Origin: Euglena gracilis
Taxonomy: Eukaryota; Euglenida; Euglenophyceae; Euglenales
Assembly: GCA_039621445.1 (NCBI GenBank)
Contig: CP154957.1
Span: 310,001 to 374,000 of the forward strand
Length of the DNA stretch: 64,000 nt
Direction of reading: 5' to 3'
The notes beneath the pieces were generated by a model that did no database searches, was not told the DNA's origin, and saw nothing but the letters and a program-made list of their open reading frames with translations. Shown in pieces: positions 19,086-30,655 of this stretch. Both the position numbers and the translations under genes were made by a program. Positions within the stretch are counted from its first letter, which is position 1. The number at the start of each line of letters is the position of its first letter.

Positions 19086-19439
19086 CTGGAGTAGCCCAAA
19101 CTTTATTTCAGTGGTCCCCTAGAGAAGAGTTGGCAGCCCGGTTGGGAGCTGCTGGCTGGAAAAATAGGTGCTGAAAAAAAGAGCTGCGAGCTGGCTGACC
19201 CTCCCCCCCTCCTCCTGTTTTTGGGGGTTAAGCCCCATTCCAAAGCTGGGGGTTGCTGACGGAGGGGGGGGGGTCACTTTTCTTCTCTCACACAGGTTGG
19301 ATTATTGTTCCTTTGATGCTCTTTTCTCCTGTTTGTTTCTTCAACGTTCATGTTTGCAAGTGATCACACTTTCACTCCTCCAAGTACCAAGATTACGCAG
19401 GGCTCCTTCATTTGTGAGATAAGAAGGAGGTCTGACAGC

Positions 19440-19856
19440 ATGGATCCAAAGCCAATGGCAACTACTCCAAGTGGTCCAACAAAGAACTCCAAATTGGAAG
19501 AAGCCAGGAAGCGGCGAGAAGCTATGAAGGCATTTGGCAAAAAGGCGCGCGAAGACTTGCTACAAAAAGAAGGCTCAAATGAAATGTCTGACTCACCCGT
19601 GTCAGCTCCCACGTCCCGCTCCAGTCTGAATCCCAAGAGGCAAAAGACGAGACAAGGACTCTTGGCAACCATAGCCATTGGTAGGCAACAAAAGGCTGCC
19701 ATTCAAGGTCCGGATCCTGATGCCTTTTGCATCCAAGAGACGATCTCTTGTGGGACCCCCCACCTGTCGAGTTCCGAAATCAACCCGACGGGGGGGGGGT
19801 GGGACCCAAACTTGACTGCCTGCCCTCCGTACACCAAAGTGTCAGGGTGTCTTTGA
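19440..19856 (+). CDS. Hypothetical basic protein, possible exon
   Basis: An open frame of 139 codons from the internal ATG at 19440. It is rich in Lys, Arg, Ser and Pro and contains a charged helix-like segment (KLEEARKRREAMKAFGKKAR) and a short basic cluster (NPKRQKTRQG). The frame is open further upstream to 19350, so the start is uncertain. The last 40 codons become low in complexity near a G run (19791-19799), and the true coding part may end near 19730. No family recognised. Its codon use is more protein-like than that of the surrounding repeats; it could be an exon of a host gene or a mobile-element protein. Confidence 0.35.
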   Translation: MDPKPMATTPSGPTKNSKLEEARKRREAMKAFGKKAREDLLQKEGSNEMSDSPVSAPTSRSSLNPKRQKTRQGLLATIAIGRQQKAAIQGPDPDAFCIQETISCGTPHLSSSEINPTGGGWDPNLTACPPYTKVSGCL

Positions 19857-19938
19857 GGCGGATGAGGGTTATTGTGTTTTTGTGGGTTTAACATGCCCCT
19901 TGGAGCCAAAATCCAAGGGGTCTTACATGGGGGGTCTT

Positions 19939-22900
19939 AAACCGGCGTTTGAGACGCCGGGTTCAGGACAGAACCGGCGTCCCCCCCCACGGGTTTTCCG
20001 GACGCCGGTTCTGTCCTAAAACCCGGCGTTAGGAACGCCGGTTTTGTCCAAAACCCGGCGTCCGATTTTCATTCCTAAAAATGTCACCAAAAGTGCCCAA
20101 AAGTGGCCCTAAGGTGCTGGTATGACTGTTTCAACCATCTAGGACAATGAATTTTGCCATCTGGGACCAGTGGGGTGGTTATCCAAATTTGGTGAAAATT
20201 GGCCCAGATTTGGAAAAAGAGTACCGTGCAGCGTGGAAAGCTCCGATGAGCACCGCTGGTCGTCTGTTGAAAAGAGCTTTCGATCGAGGGGTAACTTGGT
20301 GCCCTAACGTTGCACGCAGCCCGAGATACGCTCGCGATGGTCGGATCGGCCAGAATCTGAGTCGAAACTTGTGGTAATTTTCGGTGATTTTTGGTTTAAC
20401 ATGCTGAATAAACCCTACAGAAACGTTTTTTCTCTTCCAATCAACCACGTGAGGGGTCCTGGGAGGCACCAGAGTTGTGAAATTAGGATTTCCCAGTGAC
20501 AGAAAATAAGAGCTGCAGGCGGCGTGGCTGAATTTGGTAGTGACCGCCAGTCGTCTGATGAAAAGAGCTTTTGATTGAGGGGTGATTTTGTACTTGGACG
20601 ATTGACACAGCCAAAAAAAACCCTCGCGATCGCCGGAATTTGGTTAAATGCAAAGTAGCGTGACATTGCAGATGAGTGGTCGGACATTGGTCCTGGGAGT
20701 GTCCTTTGCCCGAAGGTTGGGGACGCCGGTTCTGTCCTGAACCCGGCGTCTCTAAAACGCCGCTTTAAACAAGGGGTGACAGACGCCGGTTCTGTCCAAA
20801 ACCCGGCGTTCCGGACGCCGGTTCCGTCCTTCGGACGGAACCGGCGTCCGGAACGCCGGGTTTTGGACAGAACCGGCGTCTGTCACCCCTTTTTTGTAGT
20901 AAAACCGGCGTTTGAGACGCCGGGTTCAGGACAGAACCGGCGTCCCCCCCCACGGGTTTTCCGGACGCCGGTTCTGTCCTAAAACCCGGCGTTAGGAACG
21001 CCGGTTTTGTCCAAAACCCGGCGTCCGATTTTCATTCCTAAAAATGTCACCAAAAGTGCCCAAAAGTGGCCCTAAGGTGCTGGTATGACTGTTTCAACCA
21101 TCTAGGACAATGAATTTTGCCATCTGGGACCAGTGGGGTGGTTATCCAAATTTGGTGAAAATTGGCCCAGATTTGGAAAAAGAGTACCGTGCAGCGTGGA
21201 AAGCTCCGATGAGCACCGCTGGTCGTCTGTTGAAAAGAGCTTTCGATCGAGGGGTAACTTGGTGCCCTAACGTTGCACGCAGCCCGAGATACGCTCGCGA
21301 TGGTCGGATCGGCCAGAATCTGAGTCGAAACTTGTGGTAATTTTCGGTGATTTTTGGTTTAACATGCTGAATAAACCCTACAGAAACGTTTTTTCTCTTC
21401 CAATCAACCACGTGAGGGGTCCTGGGAGGCACCAGAGTTGTGAAATTAGGATTTCCCAGTGACAGAAAATAAGAGCTGCAGGCGGCGTGGCTGAATTTGG
21501 TAGTGACCGCCAGTCGTCTGATGAAAAGAGCTTTTGATTGAGGGGTGATTTTGTACTTGGACGATTGACACAGCCAAAAAAACCCTCGCGATCGCCGGAA
21601 TTTGGTTAAATGCAAAGTAGCGTGACATTGCAGATGAGTGGTCGGACATTGGTCCTGGGAGTGTCCTTTGCCCGAAGGTTGGGGACGCCGGTTCTGTCCT
21701 GAACCCGGCGTCTCTAAAACGCCGCTTTAAACAAGGGGTGACAGACGCCGGTTCTGTCCAAAACCCGGCGTTCCGGACGCCGGTTCCGTCCTTCGGACGG
21801 AACCGGCGTCCGGAACGCCGGGTTTTGGACAGAACCGGCGTCTGTCACCCCTTTTTTGTAGTAAAACCGGCGTTTGAGACGCCGGGTTCAGGACAGAACC
21901 GGCGTCCCCCCCCACGGGTTTTCCGGACGCCGGTTCTGTCCTAAAACCCGGCGTTAGGAACGCCGGTTTTGTCCAAAACCCGGCGTCCGATTTTCATTCC
22001 TAAAAATGTCACCAAAAGTGCCCAAAAGTGGCCCTAAGGTGCTGGTATGACTGTTTCAACCATCTAGGACAATGAATTTTGCCATCTGGGACCAGTGGGG
22101 TGGTTATCCAAATTTGGTGAAAATTGGCCCAGATTTGGAAAAAGAGTACCGTGCAGCGTGGAAAGCTCCGATGAGCACCGCTGGTCGTCTGTTGAAAAGA
22201 GCTTTCGATCGAGGGGTAACTTGGTGCCCTAACGTTGCACGCAGCCCGAGATACGCTCGCGATGGTCGGATCGGCCAGAATCTGAGTCGAAACTTGTGGT
22301 AATTTTCGGTGATTTTTGGTTTAACATGCTGAATAAACCCTACAGAAACGTTTTTTCTCTTCCAATCAACCACGTGAGGGGTCCTGGGAGGCACCAGAGT
22401 TGTGAAATTAGGATTTCCTAGTGACAGAAAATAAGAGCTGCAGGCGGCGTGGCTGAATTTGGTAGTGACCGCCAGTCGTCTGATGAAAAGAGCTTTTGAT
22501 TGAGGGGTGATTTTGTACTTGGACGATTGACACAGCCAAAAAAACCCTCGCGATCGCCGGAATTTGGTTAAATGCAAAGTAGCGTGACATTGCAGATGAG
22601 TGGTCGGACATTGGTCCTGGGAGTGTCCTTTGCCCGAAGGTTGGGGACGCCGGTTCTGTCCTGAACCCGGCGTCTCTAAAACGCCGCTTTAAACAAGGGG
22701 TGACAGACGCCGGTTCTGTCCAAAACCCGGCGTTCCGGACGCCGGTTCCGTCCTTCGGACGGAACCGGCGTCCGGAACGCCGGGTTTTGGACAGAACCGG
22801 CGTCTGTCACCCCTTTTTTGTAGTAAAACCGGCGTTTGAGACGCCGGGTTCAGGACAGAACCGGCGTCCCCCCCCACGGGTTTTCCGGACGCCGGTTCTG

Positions 22901-24750
22901 TCCTAAAACCCGGCGTTAGGAACGCCGGTTTTGTCCAAAACCCGGCGTCCGATTTTCATTCCTAAAAATGTCACCAAAAGTGCCCAAAAGTGGCCCTAAG
23001 GTGCTGGTATGACTGTTTCAACCATCTAGGACAATGAATTTTGCCATCTGGGACCAGTGGGGTGGTTATCCAAATTTGGTGAAAATTGGCCCAGATTTGG
23101 AAAAAGAGTACCGTGCAGCGTGGAAAGCTCCGATGAGCACCGCTGGTCGTCTGTTGAAAAGAGCTTTCGATCGAGGGGTAACTTGGTGCCCTAACGTTGC
23201 ACGCAGCCCGAGATACGCTCGCGATGGTCGGATCGGCCAGAATCTGAGTCGAAACTTGTGGTAATTTTCGGTGATTTTTGGTTTAACATGCTGAATAAAC
23301 CCCACAGAAACGTTTTTTCTCTTCCAATCAACCACGTGAGGGGTCCTGGGAGGCACCAGAGTTGTGAAATTAGGATTTCCCAGTGACAGAAAATAAGAGC
23401 TGCAGGCGGCGTGGCTGAATTTGGTAGTGACCGCCAGTCGTCTGATGAAAAGAGCTTTTGATTGAGGGGTGATTTTGTACTTGGACGATTGACACAGCCA
23501 AAAAAACCCTCGCGATCGCCGGAATTTGGTTAAATGCAAAGTAGCGTGACATTGCAGATGAGTGGTCGGACATTGGTCCTGGGAGTGTCCTTTGCCCGAA
23601 GGTTGGGGACGCCGGTTCTGTCCTGAACCCGGCGTCTCTAAAACGCCGCTTTAAACAAGGGGTGACAGACGCCGGTTCTGTCCAAAACCCGGCGTTCCGG
23701 ACGCCGGTTCCGTCCTTCGGACGGAACCGGCGTCCGGAACGCCGGGTTTTGGACAGAACCGGCGTCTGTCACCCCTTTTTTGTAGTAAAACCGGCGTTTG
23801 AGACGCCGGGTTCAGGACAGAACCGGCGTCCCCCCCCACGGGTTTTCCGGACGCCGGTTCTGTCCTAAAACCCGGCGTTAGGAACGCCGGTTTTGTCCAA
23901 AACCCGGCGTCCGATTTTCATTCCTAAAAATGTCACCAAAAGTGCCCAAAAGTGGCCCTAAGGTGCTGGTATGACTGTTTCAACCATCTAGGACAATGAA
24001 TTTTGCCATCTGGGACCAGTGGGGTGGTTATCCAAATTTGGTGAAAATTGGCCCAGATTTGGAAAAAGAGTACCGTGCAGCGTGGAAAGCTCCGATGAGC
24101 ACCGCTGGTCGTCTGTTGAAAAGAGCTTTCGATCGAGGGGTAACTTGGTGCCCTAACGTTGCACGCAGCCCGAGATACGCTCGCGATGGTCGGATCGGCC
24201 AGAATCTGAGTCGAAACTTGTGGTAATTTTCGGTGATTTTTGGTTTAACATGCTGAATAAACCCCACAGAAACGTTTTTTCTCTTCCAATCAACCACGTG
24301 AGGGGTCCTGGGAGGCACCAGAGTTGTGAAATTAGGATTTCCCAGTGACAGAAAATAAGAGCTGCAGGCGGCGTGGCTGAATTTGGTAGTGACCGCCAGT
24401 CGTCTGATGAAAAGAGCTTTTGATTGAGGGGTGATTTTGTACTTGGACGATTGACACAGCCAAAAAAACCCTCGCGATCGCCGGAATTTGGTTAAATGCA
24501 AAGTAGCGTGACATTGCAGATGAGTGGTCGGACATTGGTCCTGGGAGTGTCCTTTGCCCGAAGGTTGGGGACGCCGGTTCTGTCCTGAACCCGGCGTCTC
24601 TAAAACGCCGCTTTAAACAAGGGGTGACAGACGCCGGTTCTGTCCAAAACCCGGCGTTCCGGACGCCGGTTCCGTCCTTCGGACGGAACCGGCGTCCGGA
24701 ACGCCGGGTTTTGGACAGAACCGGCGTCTGTCACCCCTTTTTTGTAGTAA
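19939..24750 (+). repeat. Tandem array of five 962-bp units
   Basis: Five head-to-tail units start at 19939, 20902, 21864, 22826 and 23788. Unit 1 is 963 bp (one extra A in an A run near 20610), the rest 962 bp. The array starts and ends at the same phase, so it holds a whole number of units. Differences are few: C to T at about 22420 in unit 3, and CCCTAC versus CCCCAC shared by units 4 and 5 (about 23301 and 24263). Each unit carries a 121-bp palindrome, several GACGCCGG/CCGGCGT words, and an internal duplication of about 270-300 bp (two AAAGAGCTTT blocks). Frames inside the unit are repeated by homogenisation and I do not call them genes. Confidence 0.98.
20771..20891. repeat. Perfect 59-bp-arm palindrome in unit 1 (one per unit)
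   Basis: The left arm 20771-20829 and right arm 20833-20891 are exact complements around TTC. The same structure is at 21733-21853, 22695-22815, 23657-23777 and 24619-24739. The right arm is followed by a T run and GTAGTAA, the unit boundary. Confidence 0.97.
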
Positions 24751-25060
24751 TATGGGGGCATGGAATGCATTTTTGTTTTTTGTTTATCTCTTTTGCAATT
24801 ATTTGTGTGGCATTTATGACCGGAATTTTCTTTTGCTCTTCTTTTTTCCCCTCTTTTTTTCCCTTTTTGTTTCTAGCTATTCTTTTTGGTATGAAAGGAC
24901 CAAAATAAATGCGCACCCTCACCACCCACCCACAGGTGCTGACACTTTGATCGTTGCTTGTCCCCAGCATCACCACTCAAAATAAGCCCTTGCGAAATAT
25001 GTCTCTTTCGTCCAGCGTCACCAATCAGGCTCTGATGGAATATGAGACACACATCACCCC
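24751..25060. other. No gene recognised
   Basis: T-rich, with short open frames and no motif. Confidence 0.4.
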
Positions 25061-25063
25061 TCG

Positions 25064-25387
25064 GAGCTTTGGCAGGGGGGGGGTCCCGAGGTCAGTTTTT
25101 TTTGCATTTTTGGCACTTTTTGCTGTACGTCTCAACACAGGGAGGGGGGTCCTGGGGTCCCAACTGTACTGCCAACCCCCCCCTCAAAAATTGGCCAAAA
25201 ACCAGCGCCGAAGGCGCCGGAAAAAAATTTTAGGGCCTTTTTTTTGGTCCAAAAAGGCCATTTTTGGTGTCAAAATTTTCATCTGTCTCGGACCGTTCGG
25301 CACCAGGGGGGGGGGTCCCAAAAATCCCAACTGTACAGGCGGGGGAGGGGGGGTCCCCAAAAAACCCCAACTGTACTGCCGTCGCCC
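25064..25387 (-). mobile_element. 340-bp TIR element (family 2), copy d (inverted)
   Basis: Reads GAGCTTTGGCAG at the left and CAACTGTACTGCCGTCGCCC at the right, the reverse complement of copies a-c. The flanks CCTCG (25059-25063) and CCTCC (25388-25392) match in 4 of 5 bases. Confidence 0.8.
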
Positions 25388-25629
25388 CCTCCGCATGATA
25401 GCCGCATCCTTGTGGTGGTGATCTCCCTCTATCTCTACCTCTATCCCTCCACCTCTAAACAACACTGCCAAATTCTGAAACTGTGTATTGGGACTCTGGC
25501 TTCACGCCTGAACCGGTTCGACGCAGAAATTTTTGCGCCGAACGGGCGGAACGCCGGAACGCCGGTTCGGGCAGGAAGATGGCGTCCAGGGGACCCAAAA
25601 TAAAAGTGTTCAAAATGGTTAGTAGACAT

Positions 25630-26306
25630 CAGGGTTTTTTTAGTCGTGGACCCCCGGGGGGGGGGAGGGGGGGTAGGGTGGGTGGGTCCGGCTGAGCCCC
25701 CGGGGGGGGGGGGGTCCCCCCGGAGGGGGGTGGGATATACTTTTCGGCGCCGCAGGCGCCAAAAAAATTCTATTTTTAGCATTTTTCGCGATTTTTCGGC
25801 CATTTTTTGTGGGTCCCCCACATAGCTGGCACTTCGTTTAAAACGAAGTCAAAAAAAACACGGTTTTTTTAAAAAAAACATGTTTTTTTTAAAAAAACAA
25901 AAAAAAAACGCCATTGAGGGTCCAGGGCAAAAAAAATTTTGCCTTCAATTTTAGCTTTTTTTGCCCATCCTCGGTCAGAGAAAGACACCAAATTTGGGAT
26001 GTTTCAAGTTAGTTTGGAATGGTTTCAAGCCAAAATGGCAGAAAAATGCCCTATTTTGACCATTCTTGTTGAAGTTAAACAAAAGTATTGGTTTTGAGCT
26101 AAGATTGGTTCACCCTTGCGATCAAAGGCAAAATTTGGACCATCATTTTCCCCTTTGTTTTTTTTTTGCCGTTTTTTTTGCCCGTTTTTTTTAATAAAAA
26201 ACAAAAAAAACGTTTTTTTTAAAAAAAAACAAAAAAAAAAAACGCCAGCTATGGTCCCCCAGGACCCCCCCGGGCGGGGACCCCCCCAGTCTTGAAAAAA
26301 CCCCTG
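25630..26306. mobile_element. Non-autonomous hAT element, CAGGG ends, 8-bp duplication
   Basis: The left end CAGGGTTTTTTTAGTC and right end GACTGGGG-side complement CTTGAAAAAACCCCTG are inverted repeats. GTAGACAT flanks both sides (25622-25629 and 26307-26314), a perfect 8-bp duplication. It holds a GGCGCCGCAGGCGCC hairpin near 25746 and is itself interrupted by the element 25821-26253. Same family as 42667-42902. Confidence 0.88.
25821..26253. mobile_element. hAT MITE with CATAGCTGGC ends, nested
   Basis: CATAGCTGGC at the left, GCCAGCTATG at the right, flanked by GTCCCCCA at 25813-25820 and 26254-26261 (perfect 8 bp). The interior repeats parts of the 2.3-kb hAT element 11178-13509 (for example GCCATTTTGGCTTGAAACCA and GACCGAGGATGGGC, inverted). 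It is therefore a deletion derivative of that family. Confidence 0.9.
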
Positions 26307-26439
26307 GTAGACATGTGGCAATCATGTAATCACATCCGGGCAGTTTTTGGGGGGTATTTGGCCAGATATTGGGGTATTTTGTGCAACAATTCCCATTTGG
26401 CCAAATTTGGGGAATTTTTGAAATAGAATACCATGCAGC

Positions 26440-26645
26440 ACGGCTGGAATCTAAGGCCATCTGCTGAAAGCCCTTGAGAAGAGCTTTCGATCGATGGGCA
26501 ACATGGCTGGTGAAACATAGGAATTTCGACTTTGAAAACAGGGTCGGAAAATGCGATTGCCGATTTTTAGAGTGCTCTGCAGTGTAGCTGAGTTCTGAGG
26601 GTACCAAGTGAAAGGTCTTGGGGAGGTATGGCCCCCATTTCAAAT
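26440..26645. repeat. Relative of the 2222-2562 satellite monomer
   Basis: CTGAAAGCCCTTGAGAAGAG and TTTCGATCGATGGGCAACAT are the complement of the words at 2509-2562, and GAAAATGCGATTGCCGATTT relates to 2440-2460. Confidence 0.65.
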
Positions 26646-26790
26646 GCACAGTGGGGGAGGGGGAGTCGGGGGGGGGGGCGAGCGGCCGCGCGGGCGGCCA
26701 CGCAGGGGCCGCGCGGGGGGGGGGGGAGGGGGGGGGGGGATCCTAGACCCCCCCCCCCACGGAGCGGAGCGGCGCGCCTAGCCCCCTTTG
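26646..26790. repeat. GCGGCCGC G-run repeat, copy 3
   Basis: GCACAGTGGGGGAGG start, GAGCGGCCGCGCGGGCGGCC core, GGAGCGGCGCGCCTAGCC end, as at 18960-19085. Confidence 0.75.
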
Positions 26791-27045
26791 GTGGTTGGGG
26801 TGGAATGGCTAGACACGGGGGGGGGGGGGGCGGGGGGGGGGTGGGCGGGTGGGTGGGTCCTAGGGGGATCAAGGTCATGTTTATCGTTGGTGGAGGCAAG
26901 GCCGGATGGAGGCATAGAGGTGGAGGTAGAGGTAGAGGTTGTCACCTCCATGTCAAAATCCTCAAACATCAAAACAAAAGTGGCTCTAAGACGGAAAATT
27001 TGAACCAAACAAAGGCCATTTTTAAGAGCATTTCCGATACGAAAA

Positions 27046-27152
27046 CTGTGTCCAGAACGCCGGTTCGGGCGTGAAGCCGTGTTCCAAAACGCCAGTTCGG
27101 GGCAGTAGCCCAAACTGGCATTCTGGAACACGGCTTCACGCCCTGGACACAG
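27046..27152. repeat. Fold-back, GCCGG family, copy 2
   Basis: AACTGTGTCCAGAACGCCGG pairs imperfectly with its complement ending in GGACACAGTT near 27152. The centre pairs GTGTTCCAAAACGCCAGTT with AACTGGCATTCTGGAACAC. It is organised like 1950-2064. Confidence 0.75.
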
Positions 27153-27344
27153 TTGTTGAAACCGTGAATTAGGGGCTCTGGCTTCACGCCCGAACCGGCG
27201 TTCAAGAATCACGGCCAATTTCACCCTAAATACCCATTTTTCAAACATTTTGGTGCATTTTTGGGCTCCTTTTTGGGTCCCAAAAGTGGTAATTTTTGGC
27301 CATTTTTGGGCCATTTTTGATTAAAAAAAGCCGACCCCCCTTCC

Positions 27345-28350
27345 CCCGGGAGGTACCCACCACAGCATTTTCGCCAGTTTTAGGAAAACGGGTATTTTGT
27401 CCGGGGAAATTTTTTGAATTTTTTTGAAAAATGATCCCCAAATACATGATTTTTTTGATGCAAAACCACATTTTTTCACAAAAAAAAACCTCAAAAATTT
27501 CAGGTTTTCAAATTGGTTGTCAAGAGGGTGGTGAAAAAGGCGAAGGTCAAAGAAATTGGACCAAATTTTGGCACAGTGAAATTTTACTGACATTTTTTTC
27601 TTTGTGTAGTTCACACCTGGCGCCTTTGGCGCCGGGAAAAATTTTTGGGGTCCAAAAAATTGGTGCTCCTGGAAATACGGGAGGAGGTAGTCAATCAATT
27701 GGACAGAAAGAGGACACGGTTCAGCCAGCAGATCTTCCTATCATCATCCCCAGGAGCCCTCCTCCAGTGGGGGCTGGGCGCGCCGCTCGGGGGGGCCGGG
27801 ACCCCCTCCCCAGGGTGGAACGGGAAGGCCGGGGGGGGTCGACCCCCCCCCACCACAGCATTTTAACCAATGTTGGGAAAACGGGGATTTTGTCTGAGGA
27901 AATTTTTTGAATTTTTTTAAAAATGAACCAAAAAAACATGATTTTTTTGACGGAAAACCACATTTTTTCACAGAAAATCTCAAAATTTTCAGGTTTAAAA
28001 ATTGGTAGTCTTGGGAGGAGGTGGAATAAAACAAACAAATAAATAAATAAACAATAAAACAAATAAAAAGGCAAAAAAATAGGCCCAAATTTGGGCACAA
28101 TCAAATTTCAGTGAGATTTTTTCTCTTGGAAATTTTTCGAAATTTCAATGGCATTTTTCGCTTCAAAAACCTGCCAAAATCAAAATTTTGGAAAATGTTG
28201 AAGTTTTGGAAGGTGTGAAATAATGGGGGTTTGAGGGGTTTTTGGGGGACCTCCTATGTCAAAATGGGTCCAAAAAACACGTGGCGCCGAATGCGCCGGG
28301 AAAAAAATTGGAGTCGAAAAATTGGTGCCACCAGAACAACGGGAAGAGGT
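27345..28350 (+). repeat. Two diverged copies of a 350-500-bp repeat
   Basis: CCACCACAGCATTTT starts copies near 27356 and 27849. Both continue through AAACGG, GAAATTTTTTGAATTTTTTT, CCACATTTTTTCACA and TTTCAGGTTT. Each copy is followed by a short GGCGCC hairpin (27620, 28283) and GGTCCAAAAAATTGGTGC/AGTCGAAAAATTGGTGC. A partial relative lies at 32935-33070. Confidence 0.7.
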
Positions 28351-29180
28351 GGTGGGGGGGAGGTGGTCGACCCTCCCCCCCCCCCCCTGGCTGTTTGGCT
28401 GATTCCCATTCTGCCTTGGCCCTCCACCCCCCCCCCTGTGCCTAGCCTCCATCCTGGGAGATTCAACCAGCACATTTTTGCCAGCCGGTCTGCGCCTCCC
28501 CTCAGGGGGGGGGTCCTTTAGGAAATCTATGCATGCCGCAATTACCACGACAATCACATTCTATACAAAAATCGACCGACACTAACAGATTCAGCAGGGG
28601 CGCCGGGCGCGAGCGAGCGAAGCGAGCGCCGTGGCAAAAGGACTTCTGTGCAGCGTCCATGCTGCAACCACCACGGAAAGGTTTTTTGTTTTTGACCCCA
28701 TTTTCCAAAAAAAATTTGGCCCTTTCGCCAAAATTTTCTGGTCCAGCCCAACTTTGTCGTCTGGCCTGAACTTCATTTCGGCGGACCTGGGGGGGGATGC
28801 CAGGCAGTATTTTTTGAGGCGCTTGAAAAAGCCTTAAAAATGCGTTAAAATGCCCCTTAAATTTTTGAGGCAAAATGTCTGCCTTAACAAAAAAAATGCC
28901 AAAATGCCATAAAATACCAAAAAATTTGGGCTGGCAGAATCTTCTCCGTAAAACAGAAAAACTGTTTTTGACAAAACAGAAAAAGCAAAATCTCGGCAAA
29001 AATAGCCAGCTCTGGGGAGAAAATTATTTCTGGCATCTCTGAAACATGCAAAATCAAAAACGTTGGTTCGATGCCTGGACAGCCCTTGGACCGCCATGGA
29101 AAATCGAATATTTTAAACCCTATTTCCAGGGCCCGACACCTGTCTTGGAAATCGACTGACATTAACGGGTTTTAGCAGGG
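28350..29180. other. No gene recognised
   Basis: C-run words, then mixed DNA. The word CGACACTAACAGATTCAGCA (28575) and CGACTGACATTAACGG (29152) recur at 29811 and 30080. Confidence 0.4.
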
Positions 29181-29184
29181 GTGC

Positions 29185-29260
29185 CGTTACGGTTTTCAAA
29201 ACAGGCGTCCGTTTCTATAAAACGGTTTTCCAGACAGGCGCCCGCTTACTTGTACTTGGG
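29185..29260 (+). repeat. Short repeats of ACGGTTTTCMARACAGGC, cluster 1
   Basis: Two copies of a 30-35-bp unit with the core ACGGTTTTCCAGACAGGC, preceded by ATTAACGGGTTTTAGCAGGG. The same arrangement is found at 29815-29965. Confidence 0.7.
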
Positions 29261-29640
29261 AGACAGGACTATTTATGATGGCCTTGTTTGCCTGTTCTCG
29301 ATTCAAAGGGAGTGGGATGAATTCATTGAGCAAAGGAAATTGCCTGGGTGCCGAGGCAACAAGGGCAATATCCAGGACCCTTTGTTGTACACTCGCATCA
29401 AGGCATCGGCCGACCGACATGTCTCGCAGTGACACATTCTGTTCCTCACGTTGTTTGTTGCAAGCCTCAATGGCTTCCTGCTCATCAAACAAAAAAAAAG
29501 CTGCCTGAATGCATGCAAAAACTTATCAATTGATGAGTATTTCACACCCAGTTGATCGCAAAGATCAACAAAGGACCAAAAAATGAGCCAAACTAGCTTG
29601 CTGCACGTTCTGAGAACCAGGCATTTTTTTGGGGTGGAGA
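29196..29640 (-). pseudogene. Unrecognised minus-strand coding remnant
   Basis: The minus strand reads VWLIFWSFVDLCDQLGVKYS then SSIDKFLHAFRQLFF in one frame (about 29610-29500). After a 9-A run on the plus strand (about 29490-29500) it continues as FDEQEAIEACNKQREEQNVS and further for about 70 residues. The composition is protein-like and the junction lies at a homopolymer, so the two halves are probably one ORF. I recognise no family. It overlaps the short-repeat cluster at its 3' end. Confidence 0.3.
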
Positions 29641-29814
29641 TGTGAAAAGTGGGCCGTTAACAGGGTCCTCGGGATGTTTTTTTCACCACGGGATGGAGGG
29701 GCTTTCAGATCATGGCCAAACAAGAAGAAGAAGAAGATTGTTCTTCTTGTTGATGAAGAACAATCTATGAAAAAAAAATAAATCCAAATTTCTCTTTTCA
29801 CAACGGTCAACTGA

Positions 29815-29965
29815 CATTAACGGGTTTTAGCAGGGGCGCCGTTACAAAGAAATGGTTTTCAAGACAGGCATCCGTTACAATAAAACGGTTTTCAAGACAG
29901 GCATCCGTTTCTATGAAACGTTTTTCCAGACAGGCGCCGTTATTATAGAACGGTTTTCAGAGGGG
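29815..29965 (+). repeat. Short repeats of ACGGTTTTCAAGACAGGC, cluster 2
   Basis: Five units of about 30-34 bp (TGGTTTTCAAGACAGGCATC and variants) after ATTAACGGGTTTTAGCAGGG. Confidence 0.75.
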
Positions 29966-30234
29966 CACAGTTTTCTTGACGAAAACAAAAAAAATAGCAA
30001 AAAAAACCACCTTACAGGTTAATCGTCGAACGTTGTTCAAGGCAGGCGTGCGGGCTCTGCGAAATAGGTTTTAGAACAATTGACTGCACTAACGGTTTTA
30101 GCAGGAGCGCTGGGCGGCCTGGCAGCCAGCAGCTCATTTCCAGCCAGCAGCCTTTTTGCCAGCTGGAGGCTGGACCCCCCGGGGGGTCTTTAAGCTGGCT
30201 GACAGCTAGCCGAAGGCGTGACAGAAGCCGGGTC

Positions 30235-30655
30235 ATGTTGTTTCGCTTATTTGGGTGAACCCCCCCAAATAATACCCCCCGGGGTACTATTTTTTCGCAG
30301 AAGTCCTGGCCCGAGGGGGATGAGCATTATTTGTGGGGTATTTGGGGGGTAATAGCACCCCAAAATTTTCGACATTTTTCGAAGTCCCACAGGACCCAAA
30401 ATTGCATCCAAAACCCCTTTTTGGGGTCATTTTTTTGTATTTTCTTGTGATTTTTAGCATTTTGGAGGCCAGGTGATCCAGGAAAATCGATTTGTTTCTG
30501 TAATTTATTGTCAGATATTGTGATTTTAACTGACATTTTCAGGTCAAAATCCAGGTCGTCGGCCCGAAATTGGGGGGGGGGGTATTAACTCGGTCGCCGA
30601 TTGGACCCTGAGGGGGGGGGGGGGTTATTATTTGGAGGAGGGTTTAGCAAATGTC
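30235..30655. repeat. C-run/AAATAA inverted-repeat unit
   Basis: TGAACCCCCCCAAATAATAC at the left and GTTATTATTTGGAGGAGGGT at the right are imperfect inverted repeats. Related units lie at 30740-30918, 35788-35995 and 38918-39130. Confidence 0.55.

Noticed and set aside
21142-24501. A 157-codon minus-strand frame in units 2-5 of the 962-bp array
   Set aside because: In unit 1 one extra A breaks it, and the diverged copy at 5760-6215 does not keep it open. Its internal similarity comes from duplicated DNA.
19939-24750. Helitron tandem insertion
   Set aside because: A hairpin near the unit end and head-to-tail order fit, but there is no 5'-TC/3'-CTRR pair and no Rep/helicase sequence, so I list it only as an idea.
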